A stretch of 64,000 nucleotides of DNA from Clostridium sp. AM49-4BH (GTDB taxonomy: Bacteria > Bacillota > Clostridia > Lachnospirales > Lachnospiraceae). This document shows positions 19,576-29,800 of this stretch, piece by piece. The notes beneath the pieces are model-generated. The model had not been told where the DNA came from. It saw nothing but the letters and a program-made list of their open reading frames with translations, and made no database searches. Each line of letters begins with the position of its first letter. Position 1 is the stretch's first letter. Where the stretch lies: the NCBI RefSeq assembly GCF_003478335.1, contig NZ_QUFB01000006.1, forward strand, positions 35,093-99,092, given 5' to 3'. A program made the translations under genes and the position numbers.

Positions 19576-21603
19576 CTATTTTGTAAACTGCCAGGATTCG
19601 AAGTCCAATACAGATCCATCAAATTCAATATACAGATCATGCTTGCCCTGCACTGCTGCAGCCGGCACTTCGATCTTGGCATCACCGTACTCATCAAAGT
19701 TTACGGTGGTATTCACGATCTCCGTGCCATCCAGCGCATCTGCACACACTTTCAAATTGACACTACCCAGTCCGTAGCCTTTCAGCTTCGCCTGAAACGT
19801 TTTTGGACCGTTATCGCCCAGATCAGCACCCTTGATGCTTAACCAGCTATATTTATATTTTGCACGGTCTTTGATCGTATGCATCTTAGCACCATCGATC
19901 GAATTTACATAATTAACTTTGCCATTCTTGCGATATATTACATTTGTCTCAATTGCGCCCATTCCGGCATTATTCGAAGAAGTAAGACCGGAAACCGTCT
20001 GATATGGATCAAAATCAGCAAGCTGTGGTACGCCATCAAGATCCTGCTGTACAATATCAAAGGTTCCATCTGCCTTAACATTCAGCTTATTAACATGTGT
20101 ACTTCGTCCTCCAAAATGGATTCCCATCGAAGTACGAAGTACCATCGTATGGTAGAACATGTAATACTCACCCTTAAATTGTACGATGCTGTGGTGGTTA
20201 TTAGCGAGATCGTCAGAGCCATCCGCTTTTTTGAACACGGAGCCGCAGTTTGGAAGCACTTCTCCTACATATTTGTATGGTCCCATCGGTGAGTCTGCAA
20301 CCATGTATGCGATAGAGCAAATGTCCAGATCCTTGTACTGACCGGTTCTGGTGCCCCAATCGGTACAGTAAGAATATACATATTTGTCACCGATTTTATT
20401 AATACCACTATCTTCAAAGAAATATGGTGCCTCGATCGCTTTTTCCTCTCCATCAAAAGAGATCATGTTATCTGCCAATTTGCGAATACGGGGGTATTTC
20501 TTGCTTCCCTCCGCACGAGCACAGTCACCGCCCCATACGAGATAGGAGCTTCCATCGTCATCGGTAAATACAGCCGGATCTAAAGCATCTCCCGTCGACT
20601 CATTATCTGTCCAAGGTCCTAACAAGCTGGACTTTCTCTCATCATAAAATGGGCCGGTCGGTGAATCTGCCGATGCAACGTTGATCTGATAACCACCGTT
20701 TGTATAGTAAATAAAGAATTTATCTTTGCCATTTACCTTTTTATAAGTAGCACATGGTGCCCAACAGCAATTGGAATAATCTTCCAGTCCATCTGCCGTC
20801 CCACCTGCCAGACTAAAGGTTCCGTGATCTGTCCAGTTAACCATATCCGCAGAAGAGATCACATGCATACTGGTGATATAACCATATCCGTTCTCTCCGT
20901 CATCGCCCTGACCGTAATGCTCCTGTGTATCATTGGACATATACACATATACTCTGCCATTGTACTCAATGGCTGTCGGGTCACAGGCAAAGCTATTGGC
21001 AAGAAGCGGATTATTCGCTGTCATGCCCTTGTATGAAGTCGCATAGGTCTGTGCCGGTGTTACTGCCGGATCATCCGGTGTCTCTGTTGGTGCCAGTGTT
21101 GGTGCCAGTGTTGGAACCGGCGTCGATGTCGGACTTAAGGTCGGTGCAGCCGTTGGCACTGTGGTCGGTGTTACTACAGGAGTTTTCTGCGGTGCTTTTG
21201 TAACCACCGGTGCAGCCTTCGTATTTTTTTTAACAATAACCCGACACTTCAATGTCTTTGTTTTCGCTTTCTTAGAAGCTTTTGCAATGTATTTTACCTT
21301 GCAGCGAATCACTGCTTTGCCTGCCTTTTTAGCTGTGATCTTTCCCTTTTTGCTGACAGCAGCGACTGATTTCTTGGATGAAGTCCATTTCATAGACTTG
21401 ATCTTCTTTACATTCTTTTTCTTGAGTTTTAATGTCTTTTTGGCTCCAGCTTTCAATATCAGCTTGCCGGAAGACAATTTAACCGTTGCTTTTTTGCTTG
21501 ACTTAGCTGCAGCACTTGCCGTAATTCCATCCAAAGAGGAACCGGTGACCACCATACTAAGTGCAAGCGTCATTCCCAAAACCGCTTTCTTATAATCTCT
21601 CAT
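19576..21603 (-). CDS. Secreted glycoside hydrolase family 43 enzyme with Ig-like and CBM6-like modules
   Basis: 675 residues. The signal peptide covers about 1-33 (KKAVLGMTLALSMVV ... ASAAA). Then come a very Lys-rich Big/Ig-like domain (about 34-135), a Thr/Pro linker (about 135-190, PTLAPTLAPTETP), a five-bladed GH43 catalytic domain (about 205-500) and a C-terminal beta-sandwich resembling CBM6. Catalytic candidates are Asp in FACDPTAIEY and Asp in LDPAVFTDDDG, with the acid Glu in EAPYFFE. GH43 enzymes cut arabinose or xylose side chains and chains of plant hemicellulose or pectin; the exact substrate cannot be told. The basic N-terminal module may hold it to the wall. Start at 21603 after AAGGAG. 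Stands alone. Confidence 0.9.
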   Translation of the reverse strand: MRDYKKAVLGMTLALSMVVTGSSLDGITASAAAKSSKKATVKLSSGKLILKAGAKKTLKLKKKNVKKIKSMKWTSSKKSVAAVSKKGKITAKKAGKAVIRCKVKYIAKASKKAKTKTLKCRVIVKKNTKAAPVVTKAPQKTPVVTPTTVPTAAPTLSPTSTPVPTLAPTLAPTETPDDPAVTPAQTYATSYKGMTANNPLLANSFACDPTAIEYNGRVYVYMSNDTQEHYGQGDDGENGYGYITSMHVISSADMVNWTDHGTFSLAGGTADGLEDYSNCCWAPCATYKKVNGKDKFFIYYTNGGYQINVASADSPTGPFYDERKSSLLGPWTDNESTGDALDPAVFTDDDGSSYLVWGGDCARAEGSKKYPRIRKLADNMISFDGEEKAIEAPYFFEDSGINKIGDKYVYSYCTDWGTRTGQYKDLDICSIAYMVADSPMGPYKYVGEVLPNCGSVFKKADGSDDLANNHHSIVQFKGEYYMFYHTMVLRTSMGIHFGGRSTHVNKLNVKADGTFDIVQQDLDGVPQLADFDPYQTVSGLTSSNNAGMGAIETNVIYRKNGKVNYVNSIDGAKMHTIKDRAKYKYSWLSIKGADLGDNGPKTFQAKLKGYGLGSVNLKVCADALDGTEIVNTTVNFDEYGDAKIEVPAAAVQGKHDLYIEFDGSVLDFESWQFTK

Positions 21604-21873
21604 ACTTTTCCTTTCTCCTTTTCGAGCAAAGAGTTCACAGCATATTGTCCTATTCGGACAACGCATGAGCATACTCTTCGTCTGGTCTTTGCATCAGCCA
21701 TACCTTTTATGCCGTATAACAGCTATGGTATATACCGCATCGCCAAGACTACGATTGCGATAATTGCGTATACAATTGTATAAAATTCTATGGCATTTTT
21801 AGTTACATCTTATCTTATATTATATTGATATGATTGTTATATTTCATGGAATATTCTGACAGATAACAGCACA

Positions 21874-21904
21874 AAACGGACATTCCTGTTCGGAATGTCC
21901 GTTT
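21874..21904 (-). terminator. Rho-independent terminator after rplT
   Basis: Thirteen-base stem AAACGGACATTCC with complement, 5-base loop, and a TTTTG tail on the minus strand; ends the infC-rpmI-rplT operon. Confidence 0.85.
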
Positions 21905-21947
21905 CCATTTCGTATAAGATATAGTTTTAGATATTATATTCTAAAAT

Positions 21948-22304
21948 TTATCCCAACTTAGCCTTTGCTGTCTCTACTAAGCTAGCAAATCCTTCCGGAT
22001 CACTGATTGCCATCTCAGACAACATCTTACGGTTGATATCAATCTCAGCCAATTTCAAACCATACATAAAACGGCTGTAAGATAAACCATTCATTCTAGC
22101 TGCTGCATTGATACGTGCGATCCAAAGTCTTCTGAACTGTCTCTTTCTCTGCTTTCTGCCTGCGAAGGAAGAGGTAAGTGCTCTCATGACAGACTGCTTT
22201 GCAACACGGTACTGTTTAGATCTTGCTCCTCTGTATCCCTTTGCCAGCTTTAATACTCTATTATGCTTCTTCTTTGCGTTTAATCCGCCTTTAATACGTG
22301 CCAT
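21948..22304 (-). CDS. rplT: 50S ribosomal protein L20
   Basis: 118 residues, the normal length, very basic, with [19 protein letters not shown] and the [17 protein letters not shown] segment. L20 binds 23S rRNA early in assembly, and in Firmicutes it also binds the leader of its own operon to repress it. AAGGAGG site. Last gene of infC-rpmI-rplT. Confidence 0.98.
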   Translation of the reverse strand: MARIKGGLNAKKKHNRVLKLAKGYRGARSKQYRVAKQSVMRALTSSFAGRKQRKRQFRRLWIARINAAARMNGLSYSRFMYGLKLAEIDINRKMLSEMAISDPEGFASLVETAKAKLG

Positions 22305-22323
22305 TATTACGTTCCTCCTTCTA

Positions 22324-22524
22324 TTATTTTGAATATGGAAGCATGCGCTTCATCATCTTTGCGTTTGTTGCATCAACCTCAACAGCCTTACGAAGAGTTC
22401 TCTTTCTCTTAGTAGACTTCTTGTTCAAGATGTGGCTCTTGTTTGCTTTCATCTTCATCAATTTACCTGTTCCAGTTGTTTTAAAACGCTTTGCTGCTGC
22501 ACGCTTTGTTTTCATTTTTGGCAT
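22324..22524 (-). CDS. rpmI: 50S ribosomal protein L35
   Basis: 66 residues, starting [18 protein letters not shown], typical of L35. AAGGAGG site; 19 bases before rplT. Confidence 0.98.
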   Translation of the reverse strand: MPKMKTKRAAAKRFKTTGTGKLMKMKANKSHILNKKSTKRKRTLRKAVEVDATNAKMMKRMLPYSK

Positions 22525-22598
22525 GATAAAATCCTCCTTAACATTTGTTTATTTATTAAAGAATGTTTCACAGAAACTTCTGCAAATAACACACTTTA

Positions 22599-23105
22599 TT
22601 AGCGCTTCTTTGACAAAAACATTACCATGGATCTGCCTTCCATCTTCGGCGGCTTATCCACAACCGCAATATCCTCTACCTTTTCAAAGAAACTGTCCAG
22701 GATCTGCTTACTGTAATTGATATGTGTCATCTCTCTTCCGCGGAAACGAAGTGTAACTTTTACTTTATCTCCTTTTCCTAAGAACTTTCTTGCATGATTT
22801 GCTTTGGTGTTCAAATCATTGACATCAATATTTGGAGAGAGGCGAACTTCCTTAACTTCCATCGTTTTCTGCTTCTTCTTGGCCTCTTTTTCCTTACGTG
22901 CCATTTCATAACGATATTTGCCGTAATCAATAATCTTACATACCGGTGGCTTTGCACCCGGAGCAATCTTTACTAAATCCAGATCTGCCTCTCGTGCAAG
23001 TTTCATCGCATCTCTAGCTGACATAATGCCAAGCTGCTCTCCGTCCTGTCCAATCAGACGAACCTCTTTGTCTCGGATTCTCTCGTTAATCATTAAATCG
23101 CTAAT
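22599..23105 (-). CDS. infC: Translation initiation factor IF-3, ATT start codon
   Basis: IF-3 controls start-codon choice on the 30S subunit. Both halves are present: N-domain with INERIRDKEVRLIGQDGEQLG and C-domain with VTLRFRGREMTH. I chose the ATT at 23105: a GGAGG lies 9 bases upstream, while the first ATG (23093) is 21 bases away. The mature start would read (M)SDLMINERIR. infC commonly uses the rare start ATT, which IF-3 itself discriminates against, giving negative feedback. First gene of infC-rpmI-rplT. Confidence 0.95.
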   Translation of the reverse strand: MSDLMINERIRDKEVRLIGQDGEQLGIMSARDAMKLAREADLDLVKIAPGAKPPVCKIIDYGKYRYEMARKEKEAKKKQKTMEVKEVRLSPNIDVNDLNTKANHARKFLGKGDKVKVTLRFRGREMTHINYSKQILDSFFEKVEDIAVVDKPPKMEGRSMVMFLSKKR

Positions 23106-23154
23106 GGTCGTACACCTCCAACTTTCTTCATACTCTTTTTCATTTTACCCAAAG

Positions 23155-23188
23155 AAAAAAACGCGGGTTTCAAAGAGAAATCCACGTT
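23155..23188 (-). terminator. Attenuator in the infC leader
   Basis: Stem AACGTGGATTTC/GAAACCCGCGTT followed by T7 on the minus strand, located between the promoter and the infC start, so it must act as a conditional terminator. Confidence 0.75.
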
Positions 23189-23320
23189 CTTGCAAAAGGA
23201 AATAATATATCATAATACAATGATTATATATATTTTATACACTTTTTAGTAACCCAAGTCACTTGCTCGTGCTAAGGTGAGAGTGGATACTCTTCTTTGG
23301 TTGTGTATGATCACACAACA
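23189..23320 (-). ncRNA. L20-type leader (ribosomal protein leader) of the infC operon
   Basis: The minus-strand leader holds a hairpin GGTTGTGTGATCATACACAACC, the segment GAGTATCCACTCTCACC and CTTGGGTTACTA, followed by an intrinsic terminator. Structure and position match the L20 leader of low-GC Gram-positives, in which L20 binding promotes termination. Recognised by pattern memory, not by a covariance search. Confidence 0.75.
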
Positions 23321-23325
23321 GTCAT

Positions 23326-23354
23326 ATATTAACACATCTTTTTTTTTGTGTCAA
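23326..23354 (-). promoter_or_regulatory. infC operon promoter
   Basis: TTGACA (23354-23349), 17-base spacer, TAATAT (23331-23326), directly upstream of the leader. Confidence 0.75.
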
Positions 23355-23418
23355 CATCTTTTTTTGGGTAGCAGCACTCTTTTTTAGGCTACACTCTTTT
23401 CGGGGAGGCATCACATTT

Positions 23419-24666
23419 TTACGACTCTTTGTAATAGCTTTGTACGATCGCGATGATATCCCGCTCTGCACTTGGGGTCTGGGCAATGATCCGGTCGATC
23501 CCAGCTAACATAGATGCCTTTGCCTCATCATTTTCTGCCATGCGTTCCCGTAGTTTTTGGCGGCGTATATTTAAGGCATGACGCACCTCCACCATTTCTT
23601 TGGGATCTATGATCGCTAATGTCTGACTTAGCCAGATATCCGGTGTCGCGACATGATTATCACGCAGCAATTCCAGCAATTGATCCTGCACAAGCTGCAG
23701 TTGTTTTGTATTTTCCTGGAATTTGCGTTCATACTCCTTGGCACGCACATATTCCTGCCATATCTTTTCAAACTCCGCAGCATCTTTCACCTGAAACTTA
23801 GCCCGATCATAATCCAACAGACTGCGGTTATTAATGTATTTAATCTTGACACGGTTTAATAACGTCGTCGCCTTGTTGATCTTTTTGCCTAACAACGCCG
23901 CTTCTGTCCGATTACGCAATGATTCCACAAATATTACCGTGGCAGAAATTGCCGCCAGCAATATCGTTCCCAAATATGGATATGTCATATCTACTTCCAT
24001 CGCATAGTACAACACAGCAAACAATACAAACAACGATATAATAAGAAGAATGACAAACTTTGCCATCTTTTTCAGCGTTCTCTGATTGGCGATTACCTGA
24101 CGCTGCTGCCGGTGAAGATCTTTTTTCGTCTCATCCAGCTTTTCAATATCTCCATTGATCGATGTCTGATACATTTCGGCATCATACATTTTCTTTACTT
24201 CTCTGCCAAGAACTTCCTCATACGGATCTAATAATCGGATCTGTGCATCCGTGATCGTGAGGCTGCGATTTTTGTACTGATTGCGTTCACGAGTCAGGTT
24301 CATGATACGTTTGCTTAAGTCATGCAGCGTATCTTTTGCTTCGCCGGATATTTCATCGATCCGCTGAATATCCGTCAATCGCTCACTCACCTTGTCATAC
24401 TCGATCGTCGCCAACTCACGCTGATGTTCTATTTCACGGATCGCCTCACAGCACTCTGTGACAAGTCGCTTGCTTTCTGCAACATCTCCCGGTATTAATT
24501 CATTATCATCAAACGCTTCCGGCAAAGATGTCCCCTCATTCGATACTGTTTTCTGTGTCTGTGCACGCCTGCGGTCAAATTCTTCCTGTGCCAAGCGCAT
24601 CTGCTCTGCCAATTCTGCTGCTTCCTGCTCTTTCTTTTCCCTACGTCTACGATTCCAAAATGCCAT
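23419..24666 (-). CDS. Membrane coiled-coil protein, last gene of the DUF5717 operon
   Basis: Not a family I recognise. 415 residues. The N-terminus is a charged helix (MAFWNRRRREKKEQE), then long predicted coiled coil (about 60-200), two closely spaced membrane segments (about 210-260; FVILLIISLFVLFAVLYYAM and a shorter one with AAISATVIFVE), and a second helical cytoplasmic part. Both termini would face the cytoplasm. The start at 24666 follows AAGGCGGAAGG. It starts 20 bases after the TPR gene stop. As the only membrane member of the operon it may anchor the other products to the membrane. Confidence 0.8.
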   Translation of the reverse strand: MAFWNRRRREKKEQEAAELAEQMRLAQEEFDRRRAQTQKTVSNEGTSLPEAFDDNELIPGDVAESKRLVTECCEAIREIEHQRELATIEYDKVSERLTDIQRIDEISGEAKDTLHDLSKRIMNLTRERNQYKNRSLTITDAQIRLLDPYEEVLGREVKKMYDAEMYQTSINGDIEKLDETKKDLHRQQRQVIANQRTLKKMAKFVILLIISLFVLFAVLYYAMEVDMTYPYLGTILLAAISATVIFVESLRNRTEAALLGKKINKATTLLNRVKIKYINNRSLLDYDRAKFQVKDAAEFEKIWQEYVRAKEYERKFQENTKQLQLVQDQLLELLRDNHVATPDIWLSQTLAIIDPKEMVEVRHALNIRRQKLRERMAENDEAKASMLAGIDRIIAQTPSAERDIIAIVQSYYKES

Positions 24667-24686
24667 ACCTTCCGCCTTTCTGTATA

Positions 24687-25526
24687 TTATATACTGATCT
24701 GCTGACGATACTCCTCTTTCCAATCTCGGATCATCTCATCGATACGATCATAATATTCCGGCAGCTTTCCATTACTCGCCGGAAAACGCATCTTTTTGAT
24801 CTGTCGCACTTTTACAGCGATCGAACAGCGTTTTTTACACTCTTTGTACTGATCTTCGATAGAGACCAGCCGATCCGGTAATAACCGCAACGTACTTACC
24901 GCCTCCTGCCAGGCTTGTTCATTTCCGGACAGGTGTAGTGCCGCCAAATAACACTGTAGACTTTTCTCTTTTTTATTTGTCTCATATGCCCGCAAAAAAT
25001 AATCCGATGCCTGCAAATACTCACCCAGAAGACCAAGTGCCACGCCGATATTATGATAAAGCGGTGCATATTCTGCCGGACTTGCCTGCATCATATCCTC
25101 ACTACGTAAGATTGCCTGATATCCCTCGACCGCACTTTCATAGCAGCCGCTCTGTAACTGCGTATCAGCCTTGATCTTACGGCATTCTCTCTCCGGAAGA
25201 TGCTCTGTTTCTTCCATAATATGCACCATTTCATTGATCTGAGGTTCATCAAAATAATCGCAGCTGCAGCAGATTGTCACAACAACATCTTTTAACGCAT
25301 CCTCTCGTGTTGACATTGCCTCTAATTTATCAGCAAGTTCTGTTAATGCCAGTTCCTCCCTGACCCAGTTTACGAAGCCTTTGCCAAAAATATCCCTCTG
25401 CAGCAGATAAATATTGTGCGCAATAAAATAACATACTTCTTCAATGGAATATACCCGCGTATCCCCTAATTGGAAGTGATACGGCCGTTTTGCAAGCCTG
25501 CCGCAGCACTGTATCAATCGTCCCAT
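24687..25526 (-). CDS. TPR-containing protein of the DUF5717 operon
   Basis: 279 residues, soluble. The N-terminal part includes RVYSIEEVCYFIAHNIYLLQRDI, and the centre has TPR-like helices (about 125-205; ADTQLQSGCYESAVEGYQAI, LYHNIGVALGLLGEYLQASDYF), which usually mediate protein contacts. The C-terminus is basic. It probably scaffolds partners encoded next to it. Sits 60 bases downstream of the ATPase gene. Confidence 0.8.
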   Translation of the reverse strand: MGRLIQCCGRLAKRPYHFQLGDTRVYSIEEVCYFIAHNIYLLQRDIFGKGFVNWVREELALTELADKLEAMSTREDALKDVVVTICCSCDYFDEPQINEMVHIMEETEHLPERECRKIKADTQLQSGCYESAVEGYQAILRSEDMMQASPAEYAPLYHNIGVALGLLGEYLQASDYFLRAYETNKKEKSLQCYLAALHLSGNEQAWQEAVSTLRLLPDRLVSIEDQYKECKKRCSIAVKVRQIKKMRFPASNGKLPEYYDRIDEMIRDWKEEYRQQISI

Positions 25527-25586
25527 AAAAACCTTACCTTTCTGTGTCTTCAGTTACAGACTAAAAACACAACGAACACCTCTCAT

Positions 25587-26840
25587 TTATAGACGGATAC
25601 ATCGTTCCCATATCCGGTTGCTCGTCGGTGATATTTCTCCGAATCCATTATCTTTCAGCGTGATCACTGCCGTCTCCCGATTCGAAAAACGTACCCGCAC
25701 CGTAAATCGTGTCGTTTTATTTTCTCTTCCTTGAAAACCACTCAATGACAACATATGTATTTTGGTCTGATGTTTGATCACATCCTGGACCGCGATCTGG
25801 ATCTCATATTCCTTATCCGGGATCACATCAACACTAGCATCAACCTCTTCCCAAAGACTTCCTGCTTTTGCCAAAACCACATCCTGCATCTGCGCCTCAT
25901 GATATACCCGCAGAGATACATTGGCCGTGATCATATCCTCATCTAACAAAATACATTGATCCAGCTTACCCTCTCCACTAAGTTCTCTAGCCGCATAACA
26001 GGCACCTTTCGTAAAAATATTATTTCCCCGGAACACTCGACGGCCATTACATAACTTTTGCAATGCCTCTTTGGCCCACTCACCATCAAATGCATCCCCC
26101 TGCGCATACAACGTTGTCACGGCCTGCTTATGCATTGCTGTCTCTGCAATATTCACGAATGCATACTGTGCATCTACCGACTCTTCCTCTAACATAGAGT
26201 AATCAAATACATTTGTCAGATTCTGCGTTGTAACGTCGACGATCCAAGGAATAGTACGCCTATCCACTGTAATCTGTGAATAGAGCAACTCCTCCTTATT
26301 GAATAAAAACAATCCTACATTATTCAGCCATAATTCTTTCGGCTGACTCACCGCATAATACATATAACTTAGACGATAATTTTGTATAGACATGCGCTCC
26401 GGATACAAATTAAGCTTTTTGCCAACCTGATGCAGCAATTTGGTAAGTTCCGGCGTCTTGTCATGCACTGTAATGACCAAATGTTTGATCCTTTGCTCCG
26501 GAAACTGCTGTGTCACTGCACTAAGCAGCTTGAGCAGATACCGTTCTAACACCATTTCCGTTTGAAAAGTGTGTCCCCCTGCTTCAAACGATGTTTTCTG
26601 AAAACGTTCCAACAGGTGATCCAATATGATCTCCTCACCACCGTCTCCCTCCTGATCCGGAAAGCGCCACGTTCCCGAAGCTTTTAACCACTTTAACGCC
26701 ATCGGAAACTCATATACCATCTCACCATTAATTTCTCTGCCTAGTGGAACTGCCTCATATTCGGTGCGATCAAAGCAGGTGATCTGTGAAGCCTGTTTGC
26801 CGAGATCTATGCCCAATAATAATTGATTTTTTTCGTCCAT
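25587..26840 (-). CDS. DUF5716-family actin/Hsp70-like protein
   Basis: 417 residues. The start LLLGIDLGKQASQI matches the phosphate-1 loop of the actin/Hsp70/sugar-kinase ATPase fold, and further segments (HLVITVHDK, GLFLFNKEELL) fit the alternating strand-helix pattern. The C-terminal beta-rich part ends with TTRFTVRVRFSNRE. I recognise it as the DUF5716 family of Lachnospiraceae, with no known function. The start at 26840 follows AGGAGG; the stop codon of the DUF5717 gene lies inside this binding site, so translation is probably coupled. Confidence 0.8.
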   Translation of the reverse strand: MDEKNQLLLGIDLGKQASQITCFDRTEYEAVPLGREINGEMVYEFPMALKWLKASGTWRFPDQEGDGGEEIILDHLLERFQKTSFEAGGHTFQTEMVLERYLLKLLSAVTQQFPEQRIKHLVITVHDKTPELTKLLHQVGKKLNLYPERMSIQNYRLSYMYYAVSQPKELWLNNVGLFLFNKEELLYSQITVDRRTIPWIVDVTTQNLTNVFDYSMLEEESVDAQYAFVNIAETAMHKQAVTTLYAQGDAFDGEWAKEALQKLCNGRRVFRGNNIFTKGACYAARELSGEGKLDQCILLDEDMITANVSLRVYHEAQMQDVVLAKAGSLWEEVDASVDVIPDKEYEIQIAVQDVIKHQTKIHMLSLSGFQGRENKTTRFTVRVRFSNRETAVITLKDNGFGEISPTSNRIWERCIRL

Positions 26841-26850
26841 CACACACCTC

Positions 26851-29800
26851 CTACAACGGTTCAAAGATCGACGCTGCTATCTCCCGCTCCATTGTGAATG
26901 ATTCCATTAAGTCGATCAATTTTTCATCTTCTCCGGAATTTTTAGCCGCCATCATCTCATTTAACTTCGCATATCTGCTGCCGGTATCCGGATGAATATC
27001 GTCTTTGCCTGTCGTAATTTCCTGCACTTCACTACGATGATCCTTACCATTATAATGTTCTGTAATATAATACTCTAACCTTTCATCCTCGAACAGTACA
27101 AATTCCCTGACATGGATCCCCGCAAAAACATTGTGCATCTTCACTTCTGCATATTTTCCTTTGTCAGCTCCCACATAAATCCGGTAATGCAATGCCACAT
27201 CATGATCCGGATTTGCGATATATTCCACATAAACCTGATCCAGCACATGCTCCGGCAGACTGATCTTGCCATAAAAATTCCGGTAAAAGGCAAATATCAT
27301 CTTTTGATCATATAACTTTCCTACATGGTAATCTGCAAATTTTGCTTCCTCTTCAGAAAGCTCTGCTTTACCGCTCATGTGCTTTAATACCGCCAGCAAA
27401 CACGGCATATCCTCTTTCTTCTGCACATCCACAAAATAATCTGCGAACAGTTCTTCCGGTAATTGACGTCCACGCAGCAAATATTCATAAGCCATCCACT
27501 TCTTAAACGCACGTATGATCTGCTTATTGCCCGCATGCTCTTTATATTGTGCAAATACCGTAAAAACCTCCGGCACCACTTCTCCCGAGAAAATACTCTG
27601 TGCTAATAACCGCTCTTCCAAAGACTCTCTCGAAAGATCCCCTGCTGCCTGCCACAGACAAACTAACTCTGCAACGGTACCACTGAAAAAACGCATCAAA
27701 TATTTAAGGACCGGCTCGCTATACGCATTTTCTGTAAATAATTTCCAAGCCAAGCATAACATTCTCTCATCCGGCACTGCAGAAGCATCCTGAAATGCCT
27801 GTTCAGAAATTGTCTGCAATCTCTTTATCGGAATCCCTTCAAAACCAAACTGTAAAATTCCTTCCATCGCTTTCGCAAAACATTCACACCAGGCACAATA
27901 TTCAATCATGCGTCCCCTCTCGCCGGCTTCTACTGTCGTCCAGTCGAGCTGTTCCAATGCTTCCTCCAAACGACCCCGTTCTCCTCGCTGATAAAAATAC
28001 TGCATCTGCTTTAACTCTAGCGCATGACGGTAGTTCTCACGAAGCCCCTCACACGCTAAAAGCTGTGCACGGAGTTCTACCGTTTCTGCAGTGTCCACCA
28101 CCTGCTTTGAAGCCTGTTCTCCTAACGCCAGCAATAATGCCCGGTTCTGTTTATCAAAGCGGTAACATACCTCTTTCATCCCATCCATTTCCAATAATGG
28201 TTTCAACCGATACCAGGAATCATCTGCGTAGCGGTGATATTCCCGATCGATCAAAAAGAGCTTTGCCCGACTTGTAGCACAAGTTATAACCGCTTTCCCC
28301 TTTACAAACGGTGCAAAATGCTCCTCAGATAGTTCCGGATGGCTCACATAAACCCCCACCATATTCGGATTATCGCAGGTAATCTCATACTGAAGAAGAA
28401 ACCCGGCCAATTGAACTGCCATCTCTTTGTCAAGTACTTCTTCCGTAACAAACTCATTGTATAACACACCAAGATTCGTACTGATCCTGCCCTCACGCAG
28501 TTGCTTCCACGTAAAGTTCTGCATCAGTGTGCGATAAGATTCATATGTCTCCGGATCTTTGTCCTTTTGCCGCACAACGTAAGCATATAACATCGCCTTT
28601 TTATCGACAGTCAGATGGTTATCATATAGGAAATACAAAAGCACAGAATGCGTAAATGCCATTGTTTCCTTCTCATCGATCGAATACATATAATATTCGT
28701 ATAGTTCCGTAATTTTAAGATTATGATTCACACCACGCTCATACCAAACAAAGGCATCTTTCGTTGTGATCTGTCCCCTCATCAGCATCTTGCAGATCAC
28801 TGTTAATATCTCATCCTCCGGATAACGATCGTACAGTAATGTCATATCCTCCAACACTCCTGCCGAATACTGACGCAGTCTTCCTGCCAGATACACATAG
28901 CGCAATGCCGTCTCTTTTTCAATAAAGTGGTTCTTGCAGCCCCAGTGAAGTGCCTGAACGATCACTTCAGAAAGTTCCGTTAAATACTTCGGTGTATCAT
29001 TTAATATCTGACAGATCTCCAAATAAAAGATCGGACTGTAGCATCCATCAGTAAGCTGTTCTAATATTGTCGTAAACTTCTTTTTTTCAGACTGCAACTC
29101 CGGATCCAGATACAAAAGGCACCAGAGCACCTGTGCATCCTGTCCGTTCTCCTCATAACAATCACGTATCTGACGGATGCATTCTTCCTTTACTGACTCG
29201 TCATCCGTCCAGATCCCCTTCAGATAGCAAAATCCCGCATAGCGCTCCGGATGTTCTTTCCTTAACTCTTCCGCCTGCTCCTCCAGACTATTCAACCCTT
29301 TTGTCACAACCTCTGCCTGATGTTCCATAATGGCAAGATGGATGCGATACAACTGTAGTCTGGTGCTGTTTTTTTCTAATCCACTCCCCTGCAAAAGCTG
29401 ATCCATCTCCTGCAGATAGTCCTGCAGTGGAAGTCTGTTCATACAAAACGCCAAATGACGTTTCAACATTTGGCACAAAGTACGCTGCTCTCTGCGATTT
29501 TTCTGCGCCTTTTCATGCTGTACTCCCGGTTTGACTGCCACAACAGAAATCTTAATGGTCTGTCTCGTATTTTTTATCTCAATGCGTGCATAATTCTTCC
29601 CCATAACCATCTGTTCCGGGTCAATCTCATACTTGCAGACAAAACGATCCCCTACAAACTCTTCTGTTGTAATATGTTCATTCTCTATACGAAGAAAGGA
29701 CGCATCAGAACATATCTGAAACTCCTCGTATCCCCAAGTGTTTTTCGTGATGCTGATCTCGTCCTGAAACGCTTCTCTACAAGCATCATACTGCCTATAC

